Both the position numbers and the translations under genes were made by a program. From positions 1 through 22,520 of IMG/VR virus record IMGVR_UViG_3300020470_002135: a stretch of 22,520 nucleotides of DNA. One strand, written 5' to 3'. How positions within the stretch are numbered: the stretch's first letter is position 1; each line of letters starts with the position of its first letter. This document shows, one piece after another, positions 1-9,421 of the stretch. Source of the stretch: a virus. Below the pieces are notes generated by a model. That model was not told the origin of the DNA. It worked only from the letters and a program-made list of their open reading frames with translations, and ran no database searches.

Positions 1-184
1 TTAATTTTGCTAAAGAATCCTTGATTTCATCAATATCCTTTCTAAGATCACTCAATTCCCTATCCTTTTTTTCTCTAATATGTAAAGATTTTACATATTG
101 ATCATAACCATTATTATCACAATTAACTATTGCTCCAGTTTTTTCATCTCTATAAAGATGCGTATATCCTTCAACTTTAATCAT
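1..184 (-). CDS. Small hypothetical T4-like phage protein with C-terminal coiled coil (3' end cut by window edge)
   Basis: The ATG at 184-182 overlaps the stop codon of the upstream structural gene (ATGA), and the frame stays open for 61 codons to the left edge. The base left over at position 1 is an A on the coding strand, so the next codon cannot be a stop and the gene continues outside. The protein begins MIKVEGYTHLYRDEKTGAIV. The first ~30 residues look compact, with a short aromatic-rich segment (NGYDQYV). From about residue 37 it becomes highly charged with heptad-like spacing (LSDLRKDIDEIKDSLAKL), which suggests a coiled coil. I recall similar short proteins of this form (KVEGH.HLYRDE..GAI) among structural genes of marine T4-like phages, but none with a known function. 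The stop/start overlap implies translational coupling to the DUF4815 gene. Function is unknown; a small structural or assembly accessory protein is a guess from position. Confidence 0.78.
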   Translation of the reverse strand, partial: MIKVEGYTHLYRDEKTGAIVNCDNNGYDQYVKSLHIREKKDRELSDLRKDIDEIKDSLAKL

Positions 185-3100
185 CTTACAGCAACACTCC
201 TAAGTTCTCTAATCCTTGGTGGTTGTGCCTGATTTGTACCAGACATAACAATCTTAATAGTATATCCATTAAATAAATCGAGATTATCAGCAGTATATCT
301 ATAATCCAAAAAGCTATTACTTATACTAGGAACAACAAATGAATCAGATCTACCATCATTTTTAACCTCATCAATTACAATATCACCAAAACCATCTTCA
401 TCATTATCAATTAAATTTTTATATCCAGGGAATAATTCAAATTCACCAGCAACTCCACTTGAATCTATTCTTTCCAATCTATACAGAACTCTAATATCTG
501 ATGATTCTGGCCTAAATGCAGTTAATAATATTTTTAATGATGTAGCAGGTTTAGTTAATCTAACAGTAGTTGAATAGTAAACTGCACTATGAGGATCATC
601 AACAATAGAATTAACTCTATTATCTGTTGGATAATCTTCAGCACCAATAGGATTATTTAAACGATAACTTATGAATTCAGTATTTGATTCTCCAATATAA
701 ACCATTGGTGATATATATTCATTATTTGATTTCATATTCAATACTGTCGTAAATGATTTATTTCTAGGCATATTTGGTAAATATTCATTTTCATTTACTT
801 TAGATGCAACAAGTGAAACTTTATCTAAAGTATTAAACGAATTTAATTGAATATCTTGATATCCTTGATCATTAAATGACCCTTCAGTTCCATCAACACT
901 ACTACCACTAACAGTTCTTATACTACCAGTAAGACTTGTTGCTGATCCATCAACTCCACTTGGAGTAAGAGCATCATATCTAGGAACTATAGCAGAATAT
1001 ATGAGATTCTGAGTTGCTCTAGCACCATTTCCACCAACTAATGCATCACTATTAAATGATAATTGTGGGTATTCATACTGTCCATAAACCTTATCTAAAC
1101 TTCTATCTTGTCCATATGTATCAGTATTATCAAATTCAATATAATAATGATCCAATCCAATATCATTTGAACTAATTTGTTTTCCAGAAGATATAGAAAT
1201 TCTTCTGAGAGAAACACCATTTAATTCATATTTTTCGACAGTTGCACCTATTTCATGAGGTATTGATACTGTATTATCAACACCTCTACCATCAGTTGCA
1301 GCTGCTATACTCAATCCATTTTCAGTAACATCAGAATACCCTATAACCTCATTACCAATTTTTACATATCCTATGTAGTTTGTATTGGTATTAACTTCAA
1401 TACCTTCAAATGTTTGGAATGGTAATGTAGAAGCAACACTAATTGTACTTGTTTCTGACCTTAACAAGTTTGCTGTTAATGTGGAAGTTGGTCTATCAGA
1501 TTTAATATCACTCAATTGTACTATATTTGTAGCACTGTACATACCATGGTTAAATTGATTAACCTTTAAATGGTTTCCATCATTCACACCAGCACTATCC
1601 ACATAATTAGTAACATTATAATTAGCACTAACACCAGTTTCTACAGTACCATCATTTTTAAAATATCTCAATTGTATACCTGACTTCCAACTACCAGTTG
1701 TACCACTTTCTCCTTGAATGTTGGTAAGATATATTGTATCTATAGTATTGGTTGCAATATTTACTGTAATTTTTGCATCTCTTCCTTGAGTTGAAGTTAC
1801 AATACCAACAACATCACCTTCTTGATATCCAGAACCATAATTTGTACCATTTATTGCTGCAGATGTTATAACACCGTCAGCATCAGTGGTAATATCTAAT
1901 TTCAGACCACTTCCCCTTCCAGTGATGGTATATGTGTCTACTGGTCCACTAGAATTAAGATTGGGTTCATAATTTGTTCCACCATCAAGAATATTATCTG
2001 TTGAAGAATTAATTATAGCAGGTGCTCCAATAGATTCAACAACAGCAGTACTTTTATTATCAGCTCCTGCTGCAAGTTTTCTACCTGGTTTAATATAAGT
2101 ATGCAATTCATCAGCACCAGTATTAGGATTAGTATTATTATACAAACCTATTTTAATATATCCAGTTTTAGGTAATGTCCTTAATGCATTTCTCCTCAAT
2201 CTTGGAGTAAATCCATTACTTGCATCTAAATCTGGATTATTAAAGAATACAGAACCCTCTGAAGATGTAAATTTAGCCCTATAAAGAACAAATTTCATAT
2301 CTTGTGTTTGATCTTCAGTCCAAAGTGCTCCATTTTGAGATTTAAATAATGCACCAGCACCATATTGTCTAGAATATGTTGTAGATTCACCAGTAGATCC
2401 TGGAATACTTTGAGGATTAACTGCTTGCCCACCATGCTCACCTAACCAAACTGTGTACCTAACACTCCTTGGTGCAAGTAAAACAAAACAATAAGATTCT
2501 CCAGGTGCTAAGAATATTGGTTCTGGGAATGTAAATTTAGTTCCTACACTGGCATTAACATTATCTGTTTGAATATTTTGAACCCTTTGACCATTTTCAT
2601 TAGTTGTAAATGGATATAATGTTCTACTTCTACCTAAAATAGTCCTAGAAGGACGTGCATCACCCGTTGTCGTTCTTATCTCACATCTTATAGGTGCATT
2701 AGTTTCATCCTCTATAGAAGCAAAGAACACCTCTACAGAAGTTAAGAATAAACCATTAAAATCTTCGTTTGCCCCAACAGCAGAAGGTGTATTTACATTA
2801 CCACCAACAACAAATGTTTGTGCAACAGGATCGGAATATTCAGCTGTTACGGTATGCTCATGATTATTTGTTATTGTACCTTCAGCATTAACTGTTGCTG
2901 TAAAGCTAGCATTAACTGTAGTTGTATCTACTCTAATAGTTTGATCATTTTGCCATACCTCATATGTTCCTTGTGCGGTATATACTCCCTCTGCAATAAC
3001 AATATCAGGATCTTGTCCTGCTGGAACTTTTACATTTGTAGGACTTGTTGTTACCCTAACATTTTTTCTTCCAGTTGTAATTTTGATTGGTGGTTGTGGT

Positions 3101-6100
3101 GTTTCATTTGGATCTCTCAAGAAAAATGATCCAATTACATCACCATATTCATCAGCAACCATTTTATTATTTTCCCAATCCTTAACATATGCTACCGCAC
3201 CACTTTCTTGACCGATTAATTTTGCATTAGCAACTAGATATCCAAAATATTGACCTTGAGCCTCTTCTGCCAAACCACGAGTATCAATATTCAAAACAGG
3301 TGTTGATACTGTATATGAACTACTAAGATCTTGATTAGTGTATGGATCTTCACCATAAACTTCTTCTGGTTGTCCACTAAGAGGACCAGATTTATGATCA
3401 GGTCTACAAATTCTGAATCTCATTATCTCTTCACCAGTTGTTGGATCTTCTGCTATTACAGTTTCATTAAGTATAAAATTAATATCTGAACCATATTCAG
3501 TTCCACCAGGAGTTTTACTTATTGCAAGTAATTTTGGAATTACATCTTCTATTTTTTGACCATCAATAAACAAATATGTTCTAACACCTCCAGGAAATCC
3601 CGATGCTTTAAATTCAGTATTTCTAGAACGCATATGATCTTCTGCTGAAGATGATATTAATCTATTTTGAATTGTTATATCAGTATTACTAATTTGAACA
3701 GAATCAGATCCTGTTAATACCAAACTACCATTTATGTCGGAAGTACTAGATGTCACTGTAGTTCCAGTTTGAATATTACTTGGTGGATCTACATGATGTT
3801 CACTAGTTTGAATAGTATTTGTAATATCTCCAAGATCTAGTGTTCCATTAGCTGCCAAATTCAGATCTACACTAGAATCTGTACCACTTTGATGAATTAT
3901 GTTATCATCTAATTGATGAGTTCTTGTCCAAATATCAGTATTTGGTTGTAAATCAACATCACCTAATATTGCAGGTAGTTCATATGGGTTTACATTTATT
4001 ATTCCAAGTGAACCATCCTTTAATAAAGTTGCATAATATTGTCCAAACCAAACCTCTTCATCATATTTCAAAGTTACTGCATCACCAGTTTTTTGAACAT
4101 TTTCATCAAATAAATCAAAATTACTATTAAAATCAAGAGATGATGATGTTGTAGATAATTTTGGTGTAAGTTGAGATGCAAGAGTATTTCTACTACGTAC
4201 TGGAATTAACTCTTGAGCTCGTCTATTGATTTGAATTTGAGATTGTCTACTAATTGATCTATAATTTTTGAACGGATCAACAAAAAATCCTGTTTTAAAT
4301 CTATTTCTACCTTCAGAATCTTGAATTTGGAGTGATTGTATATCCATTTCCAATAGAGATAAAGTAGTTACTTCCTCTAAATTTGAAACTCTATCTGCAA
4401 TATTACCAATATCCCTCATAGTAAATCTTCTATTATCCTTTAATGATAATGTTGCAGCTTCTGGATTGTAAAGATAAGGGGGAAGATTGACAGTTCCTAA
4501 TTCCATCACACCTTCAGTTCTTACTGGAGGTTTTGGATCTGGACTTGATATTCCTTTTTCATATACAAATTCACCAAATTTATTCAAATAAACTTTATCA
4601 ATTCTTGGTAAATAATATTCATATCCCAAAGTAGAAGTTTCGTCAGGAACAACATATTGTTTTATGGAACTACTAAAGTCTCTTGATCCAATATTGAAAG
4701 GTGATACTGTACCAGTATTAACATTATAATCTGCTACTCTAGGTCTAAAATCTAAAGTATCTGTTGCTCGTATTTGAGATACTCCAATACTTGGAATATC
4801 ATAATTAAATCTATCTTTATCATAACTTAGTGCTGTAAATACATCACCCTCATCATCATTTGGTACTGAATAATAATCAAAGATAACTAATAATCTACCA
4901 GATGGTTCAGATACTCCTGCATTTCTAACAATAGCTGAATAATCATAATATTCATCCTTCTGTCCTTTATCTAATTTAAAAGAATTTGTAAGATCTTTAT
5001 ATATTCCATTAGTTATTTCTTCAATATTAGTATCTATATTTGATTCCTCAAAATTAACTGTTTCACCTTCATTAAAACGTGCTCCAGTTAAATAAACAAT
5101 TCCTAATGTATTTCCTTCTGTTGATGATTTCTCAACAACCCTAGCAATTGCTTTACTACTATACCCAACAATATTTTCACCAAGAACAGCATTTGTTTGG
5201 ACAGCAGCAGTACTACTAAATCTAAACTGATCTAAAGTTGGTTTTTCAGCATCAATAGATTCGTATACTGCTATAAATTTAGCCACATCTGGACAATTTA
5301 ATGATATTTTTTCATCCTGCACTCTTAATCCATATCTTTGATTTTGATCATATGTAAGTCCATCTGCTAATTGCTTTGCTCCATTACCTATAGCAGTATT
5401 ACCAGATGTTTCATATTTTGAATGCACAACATCTAACATTCTACTCTTATTATAATCTTTTATTTTGCTTTGAATTCCATTCTTTTTAACAGAGACATTT
5501 AATACCCAATTAGTGCCACTAGGAGTTCCTAAATTACTTAAAACAATTTGATCACCACTATTATTATAGGCAAATGTATCTTCATTAATTGTACCTATAG
5601 TACCACCACTATGATGCAATGAATATCTTTCTTCATCAAAAGACTCAAAGGTTGAATTTGATGAAGTAATTTCTGGATAAGTTCCCGATAAATTGGAAAT
5701 AGAAACTGTTAAAGATCCACTAAGAGCACCACCTGGTTTATATTGTTTTGTAACTTTTATATTTGAATTTGAAAGATCTACAGTAGAAACATTTAAATTA
5801 CCTAATGGTGCATGTAATCTACCACTTCCTCTTACTATTGGTGCACCAACATACATGTCTACTGTAATATTGCTTCCCAATGCACCTTCAAAAACACCTG
5901 GTACATCTGGACTAATTGCTTCTATTTCAATAGATGTTCCACCAGCATCTATAGATTTAACTTTATTGTATGTTATATCAGCACTGGATGTTTTATATAT
6001 TACAACAGCTCCTGGTCTAAGTCCACTAAATTGCTTTGCACCAGCAGTTACTTTACCTGCCCCATCAATAGAAACAGTTCTAATACCATTTGGAAGTGCA

Positions 6101-7770
6101 AATACATCTAATTGTGAATCTGCAGTAAATTCTGGATAATTATCTACAGATAGTTGTTTTACAGATTTAATTCCTTGTGTACCAAATACAGTAGCTATAC
6201 CAATGCTTCTAGGAAAATCTACACCATTTATTTGTATTTGCTCCCCCTTAAAAAAAGTTCCAGTAGTTTGATTTAAATCAATTCTTTTTCCAGAACCAGC
6301 AGCCGTAGCATATCCACTGGCACCACTATTCTTTCCTTTAACAAAAGAAGAGTTTGGTAATTCGGTTGCACTAACATCTTCGTTAAGTGTGATTTGTGTA
6401 TTTGTCTGTATATCAAATAACCTCAAATCCCAAACAGTTGTATTATCCTTATATTCCTCATTTCTTAAACTTATACCATATGCTCTTGCAACACCTATAA
6501 TATCACCTCCCTGCCCCAACTCAGAAAATAATTGAACTGGACCTCCTTGCTTTATAACACCAGATACTTTATTAACCCTAAGAACACTTCCTATATTAAA
6601 ATTAACACTTCCTGTACTATTAATTCCAACATCTCTAGGTTTTTCAACATCAATTATAGTAGTTCCAGTTTTTTCTACATCATACCCATTAACATATGCT
6701 TTTCCATCAGAAATTTTTAAACACATTAAATCATCTGATGGTGTATTTAATTGGTCTGTTTTCTCATCTTTATAGAATAATCCACCATTACCTAAATTAT
6801 CATTTAAAGAATTTAATACAGATAATTTAAAAGGATTTACAGTATAATCCCCAGATTCATCATATGTTCTTTCTGCTATCCAATCTTTAACTATATTATA
6901 ATCTGTTTTGGAATTAATTACTTTAATTTTTCCATTCTTAATTCTTAATAATTCAACAAAATCAGTATCATCTTGATCTTCTAATACCTTTTTAACAAGA
7001 GTTAAATTAATTTTTAATCTATCTGCGCCAGGTGCAGCAAAATTATTAAATCCCTTAGCATTATCATATAATGAATCATCATCCTTTGCATTAACAATTA
7101 ATTCATCTACTTTTAATCCAACCCTATAAGATGGTGCATTACCATAGTAATCTAAAATGATAGTTTGAGAACTAACATTTACAAAATAACCTCTTATAAA
7201 ATAAACACCCTTTTGGATATATGCTGCTGATCCAATAGCAGTTGCATCAGAAGAAATCAATGAAGCAAATGGTGTATCTGCATTTATAGTTGTATTACCA
7301 TAATTAATATTATCGGAACAAACTAATTGTTCACCATCAATAAATGAACCTATTTCATTATTATTATCTGCACTAGTATAAGTAACATAAATTGTTACAT
7401 CATCAACAGGATCGGTATTTGGTAAAGCAACATGCTTAACAGTAGCATTTATTCCAGATGATCTTCCTGTAATTTTCTTACCTATATAATCTTTAATATA
7501 AAGTGATATATCTGTTCCATAATTTTCTGGACTTAATTTAACAGCTGAATAATTTCCAACATATGCAATATCACCAGGAATAACAACAGACCCTTCTTTA
7601 AATATATGATCACCAAACGATTGTATCTGATTTTGCAGTATGGATTGAGAACCAGTTAATTCTCGTGCTTGTACTGGAAATCCTGGTTTATATAAAACCT
7701 TATAAAAATTTTTATCAGATTCGAAATCATCATAATATGGACTTATATTTAAGTTTGTTTTTTGTGCCAT
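181..7770 (-). CDS. Large virion structural protein, DUF4815 family (baseplate/tail periphery)
   Basis: This 2,529-residue protein starts at ATG 7770, six bases after the gp8 stop. Its N-terminus (YYDDF, then NFYKVLYKPGFPVQARELT and QNQIQSFGDHIFKEGS) is the hallmark of DUF4815 proteins in T4-like marine phages. Other landmarks are a module with VKGKNSGASGYA near residue 473; a predicted coiled coil at ~1115-1148 (MRDIGNIADRVSNLEE) followed by FKTGFFVDPF; a conserved block starting DPVAQTFVVGG near 1646 and running to ~1845; a GG-x-GY type repeat at ~1930-2010; an EIIGYSD-like/RG module at ~2107-2175 (here NEVIGYSD); and a calcium-loop-like DNDEDGFGD at ~2455. No signal peptide or membrane segment is seen. 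It occupies the place of T4 genes 9-12 after gene 8, so a baseplate-associated surface or fibre-attachment role is inferred, not shown. It lacks a clear Shine-Dalgarno and is probably coupled to gp8 translation. Confidence 0.88.
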   Translation of the reverse strand: MAQKTNLNISPYYDDFESDKNFYKVLYKPGFPVQARELTGSQSILQNQIQSFGDHIFKEGSVVIPGDIAYVGNYSAVKLSPENYGTDISLYIKDYIGKKITGRSSGINATVKHVALPNTDPVDDVTIYVTYTSADNNNEIGSFIDGEQLVCSDNINYGNTTINADTPFASLISSDATAIGSAAYIQKGVYFIRGYFVNVSSQTIILDYYGNAPSYRVGLKVDELIVNAKDDDSLYDNAKGFNNFAAPGADRLKINLTLVKKVLEDQDDTDFVELLRIKNGKIKVINSKTDYNIVKDWIAERTYDESGDYTVNPFKLSVLNSLNDNLGNGGLFYKDEKTDQLNTPSDDLMCLKISDGKAYVNGYDVEKTGTTIIDVEKPRDVGINSTGSVNFNIGSVLRVNKVSGVIKQGGPVQLFSELGQGGDIIGVARAYGISLRNEEYKDNTTVWDLRLFDIQTNTQITLNEDVSATELPNSSFVKGKNSGASGYATAAGSGKRIDLNQTTGTFFKGEQIQINGVDFPRSIGIATVFGTQGIKSVKQLSVDNYPEFTADSQLDVFALPNGIRTVSIDGAGKVTAGAKQFSGLRPGAVVIYKTSSADITYNKVKSIDAGGTSIEIEAISPDVPGVFEGALGSNITVDMYVGAPIVRGSGRLHAPLGNLNVSTVDLSNSNIKVTKQYKPGGALSGSLTVSISNLSGTYPEITSSNSTFESFDEERYSLHHSGGTIGTINEDTFAYNNSGDQIVLSNLGTPSGTNWVLNVSVKKNGIQSKIKDYNKSRMLDVVHSKYETSGNTAIGNGAKQLADGLTYDQNQRYGLRVQDEKISLNCPDVAKFIAVYESIDAEKPTLDQFRFSSTAAVQTNAVLGENIVGYSSKAIARVVEKSSTEGNTLGIVYLTGARFNEGETVNFEESNIDTNIEEITNGIYKDLTNSFKLDKGQKDEYYDYSAIVRNAGVSEPSGRLLVIFDYYSVPNDDEGDVFTALSYDKDRFNYDIPSIGVSQIRATDTLDFRPRVADYNVNTGTVSPFNIGSRDFSSSIKQYVVPDETSTLGYEYYLPRIDKVYLNKFGEFVYEKGISSPDPKPPVRTEGVMELGTVNLPPYLYNPEAATLSLKDNRRFTMRDIGNIADRVSNLEEVTTLSLLEMDIQSLQIQDSEGRNRFKTGFFVDPFKNYRSISRQSQIQINRRAQELIPVRSRNTLASQLTPKLSTTSSSLDFNSNFDLFDENVQKTGDAVTLKYDEEVWFGQYYATLLKDGSLGIINVNPYELPAILGDVDLQPNTDIWTRTHQLDDNIIHQSGTDSSVDLNLAANGTLDLGDITNTIQTSEHHVDPPSNIQTGTTVTSSTSDINGSLVLTGSDSVQISNTDITIQNRLISSSAEDHMRSRNTEFKASGFPGGVRTYLFIDGQKIEDVIPKLLAISKTPGGTEYGSDINFILNETVIAEDPTTGEEIMRFRICRPDHKSGPLSGQPEEVYGEDPYTNQDLSSSYTVSTPVLNIDTRGLAEEAQGQYFGYLVANAKLIGQESGAVAYVKDWENNKMVADEYGDVIGSFFLRDPNETPQPPIKITTGRKNVRVTTSPTNVKVPAGQDPDIVIAEGVYTAQGTYEVWQNDQTIRVDTTTVNASFTATVNAEGTITNNHEHTVTAEYSDPVAQTFVVGGNVNTPSAVGANEDFNGLFLTSVEVFFASIEDETNAPIRCEIRTTTGDARPSRTILGRSRTLYPFTTNENGQRVQNIQTDNVNASVGTKFTFPEPIFLAPGESYCFVLLAPRSVRYTVWLGEHGGQAVNPQSIPGSTGESTTYSRQYGAGALFKSQNGALWTEDQTQDMKFVLYRAKFTSSEGSVFFNNPDLDASNGFTPRLRRNALRTLPKTGYIKIGLYNNTNPNTGADELHTYIKPGRKLAAGADNKSTAVVESIGAPAIINSSTDNILDGGTNYEPNLNSSGPVDTYTITGRGSGLKLDITTDADGVITSAAINGTNYGSGYQEGDVVGIVTSTQGRDAKITVNIATNTIDTIYLTNIQGESGTTGSWKSGIQLRYFKNDGTVETGVSANYNVTNYVDSAGVNDGNHLKVNQFNHGMYSATNIVQLSDIKSDRPTSTLTANLLRSETSTISVASTLPFQTFEGIEVNTNTNYIGYVKIGNEVIGYSDVTENGLSIAAATDGRGVDNTVSIPHEIGATVEKYELNGVSLRRISISSGKQISSNDIGLDHYYIEFDNTDTYGQDRSLDKVYGQYEYPQLSFNSDALVGGNGARATQNLIYSAIVPRYDALTPSGVDGSATSLTGSIRTVSGSSVDGTEGSFNDQGYQDIQLNSFNTLDKVSLVASKVNENEYLPNMPRNKSFTTVLNMKSNNEYISPMVYIGESNTEFISYRLNNPIGAEDYPTDNRVNSIVDDPHSAVYYSTTVRLTKPATSLKILLTAFRPESSDIRVLYRLERIDSSGVAGEFELFPGYKNLIDNDEDGFGDIVIDEVKNDGRSDSFVVPSISNSFLDYRYTADNLDLFNGYTIKIVMSGTNQAQPPRIRELRSVAVR
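197..201 (-). promoter_or_regulatory. Possible Shine-Dalgarno (AGGAG) for the small downstream gene
   Basis: On the minus strand AGGAG lies inside the last codons of the DUF4815 gene, 12 bases before the overlapping ATG at 184. The spacing is longer than ideal. It stands out because no clear Shine-Dalgarno precedes either of the two larger downstream genes. It may help re-initiation at the ATGA overlap. It is also coding sequence, so the match could be chance. Confidence 0.35.
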
Positions 7771-7776
7771 TGTTTT

Positions 7777-9396
7777 TTAGAATTCCAGAATAATTTTAAC
7801 GTCTTCTTTTTGTCTTGAATCACGTTCAACCTCTTTGCGGTTGTCGATATAGATTATATCACCCGTCTTTTTATTTATCTCAGGATTTGCAAGACCATTT
7901 GTAAATTCAACCCCAAGATTTACTAATTTGTTTCCAACTGCTGTTGTAATACCTGACATATTATTATCAATTTCAACACTAAATGAATTTGAAGGAAATG
8001 TTGATTTTACTTCATTACCATTTGATGTAAATGATACTACTGATGATATATCATCAACAGAAATATTATCTCTTTGATCTTCATGATTTGGGAAATACAA
8101 TGATCTATCTTGCCAATATTTCAATACTTTAGTATCTCTATCATATGATGCAACATATCCTTTAGCAATTTTATTATCAGCGCGTGTTTGTGTGATAGCA
8201 ACACCCACAACACTCGATGCTAGAAGAAGATCATTACTAACAGAAGATTCTTTAAGCATCATAGCACTTAAAGAAGAATATTCACTTCCATTATATATTT
8301 CAGTAGAACCATACTTTTGTGGATTTTTTATAATACCAACCTGTCCAAAATGGGTATCAACTGGAAAATCTTTGGTTGAATTATCAAATCTAGCATAAAC
8401 TAAAACCTTATCTGCACCCAATTCTCTATAAAGATCATATCCATGACCTTTTGATGGTGGAATAATGGGTATTAATGTTGCATAATTTCCAGAAGAAAGA
8501 TCAGCACCAGAATTAAATCCACTTAAATCCAGAATACCATAAGTGTATCCAGAACCTCCAGATATAATATCAACACTAGATATAAAATTACTATCAACAG
8601 TTACCCTTGCTGTAGCACCTGTACCATCACCCAATATATTTACTGTATGTACTCCTTTAGTATAACCACTTCCAGCATCTTTTATATAAACCTTTTTAAT
8701 TTGATTATTATAAATCTCAGAATCACCAGCTTCTCTAACAGTTTGTATTTGTGGATCAGTTGATGTTGACCAATTATTTGGTAATACAATATAGTCAGTA
8801 GAATCAAATTTTATAATATCACTAGGATTAACTGTAAAAAGATACTTCCAAATATAACCATCACTACCATCTCCAGCTGGAGATGGTTCTAAATCAGTGA
8901 ATGTTGGTTCATTTAATGATTTTTTACCTTTTGGTAAGGAACCAGATGAACCATTATCAATACAAATATAAACTCTATAATCAGAGTTCATTACATAATA
9001 ATTTGTATTATATAAATTACTTTGCCCATTAGGAGTTGGATTTTTTACTATATCATAATCATGTCTATACATATCATAACTAGTATTAGCTGTCCATGTA
9101 TATTTCTTAATTACTCTTCTAGCATTGGATGGAGTTATCTTTTTAGCAAAAAGAGATGTTTTTGCATAAAGTGATTGATATTGAAAATTATCAACTGGTG
9201 CTGGAATACTTGCTAGATTTCCAGTATTCCATGTGGAAGTTCTTCCAATTCCCAATCCACCTTCATCCACTCCACCTCCCGTTGTGGGATTTGCTAATCC
9301 TAAAAATACATAATAAGAATTACTAGTATCTGATATAGAATCTATAAAATTACTAGCATTCGATATTCTAAATTGATCTGTTACTACCGCTGGCAT
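7777..9396 (-). CDS. 8: Baseplate wedge subunit gp8 homologue
   Basis: This 539-residue protein starts at ATG 9396. Three segments match T4 gp8 as I recall it. The N-terminus VVTDQFRISNASNFIDSI corresponds to T4 VTSKFRTEKMLNFYNSI. DGYIWKYLFTV...DYIVLPNNW (~residues 178-208) corresponds to DGYVWEYLFEI...EYIVVPWPEE. The C-terminus (KTGDIIYIDNR...EDVKIILEF) corresponds to SGEMIYMENR...EEINILFTF. The short HFGQVGIIKNP segment (~345-355) matches RQISIITNP. In T4, gp8 is a dimer within each baseplate wedge, binding gp7, gp10 and gp6. This protein is about 200 residues longer than T4 gp8 (334). The extra length falls in two blocks: ~235-335, with two GSGYT repeats, and ~389-510, containing KGYVASYDRDTKVLKYWQDR. 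It follows the gp7-like gene as in T4. A late promoter box lies just upstream and no obvious Shine-Dalgarno is visible. Confidence 0.9.
   Translation of the reverse strand: MPAVVTDQFRISNASNFIDSISDTSNSYYVFLGLANPTTGGGVDEGGLGIGRTSTWNTGNLASIPAPVDNFQYQSLYAKTSLFAKKITPSNARRVIKKYTWTANTSYDMYRHDYDIVKNPTPNGQSNLYNTNYYVMNSDYRVYICIDNGSSGSLPKGKKSLNEPTFTDLEPSPAGDGSDGYIWKYLFTVNPSDIIKFDSTDYIVLPNNWSTSTDPQIQTVREAGDSEIYNNQIKKVYIKDAGSGYTKGVHTVNILGDGTGATARVTVDSNFISSVDIISGGSGYTYGILDLSGFNSGADLSSGNYATLIPIIPPSKGHGYDLYRELGADKVLVYARFDNSTKDFPVDTHFGQVGIIKNPQKYGSTEIYNGSEYSSLSAMMLKESSVSNDLLLASSVVGVAITQTRADNKIAKGYVASYDRDTKVLKYWQDRSLYFPNHEDQRDNISVDDISSVVSFTSNGNEVKSTFPSNSFSVEIDNNMSGITTAVGNKLVNLGVEFTNGLANPEINKKTGDIIYIDNRKEVERDSRQKEDVKIILEF
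8520..8695 (-). repeat. Pair of GSGYT modules inserted in gp8
   Basis: Residues ~235-292 of the gp8 homologue contain VYIKDAGSGYTKGVHTVNIL, a GDGTGATARVTV turn, and SSVDIISGGSGYTYGILDL. These match the GG-x-GY units of the neighbouring giant protein. They lie at a point where T4 gp8 has no counterpart, between the segments matching IVVPWPEE and ISIITNP. Confidence 0.72.
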
Positions 9397-9413
9397 CTTA
9401 ATAGTTTTTTAGA

Positions 9414-9421
9414 TATTTATA
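9414..9421 (-). promoter_or_regulatory. T4-type late promoter box TATAAATA upstream of gp8
   Basis: In the 44-bp gap between the giant gene and gp8, the minus strand reads TATAAATA, the exact T4 late promoter -10 consensus recognised by the gp55 sigma factor with gp33 and the gp45 clamp. T4-like marine phages use the same type of motif. Transcription starting 5-7 bases downstream would begin near 9408 and leave a leader of only about a dozen bases before the ATG at 9396. The sequence is AT-rich, so such an octamer will occur by chance a few times per strand in 22 kb. Its place in the only sizeable intergenic gap supports function. Confidence 0.65.

Noticed and set aside
2818-3129. 103-codon open frame on the plus strand, Cys/Ile-rich
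   Set aside because: It is antisense to a conserved block of the DUF4815 protein (DPVAQTF region). Its odd Cys-rich composition is what the complement of Ala/Thr codons gives.
5693-6139. 148-codon open frame on the plus strand
   Set aside because: It lies antisense within the well-supported DUF4815 gene, starts in coding sequence with no promoter or ribosome site, and its Pro/Leu/Thr-rich composition mirrors the opposite strand's codons.
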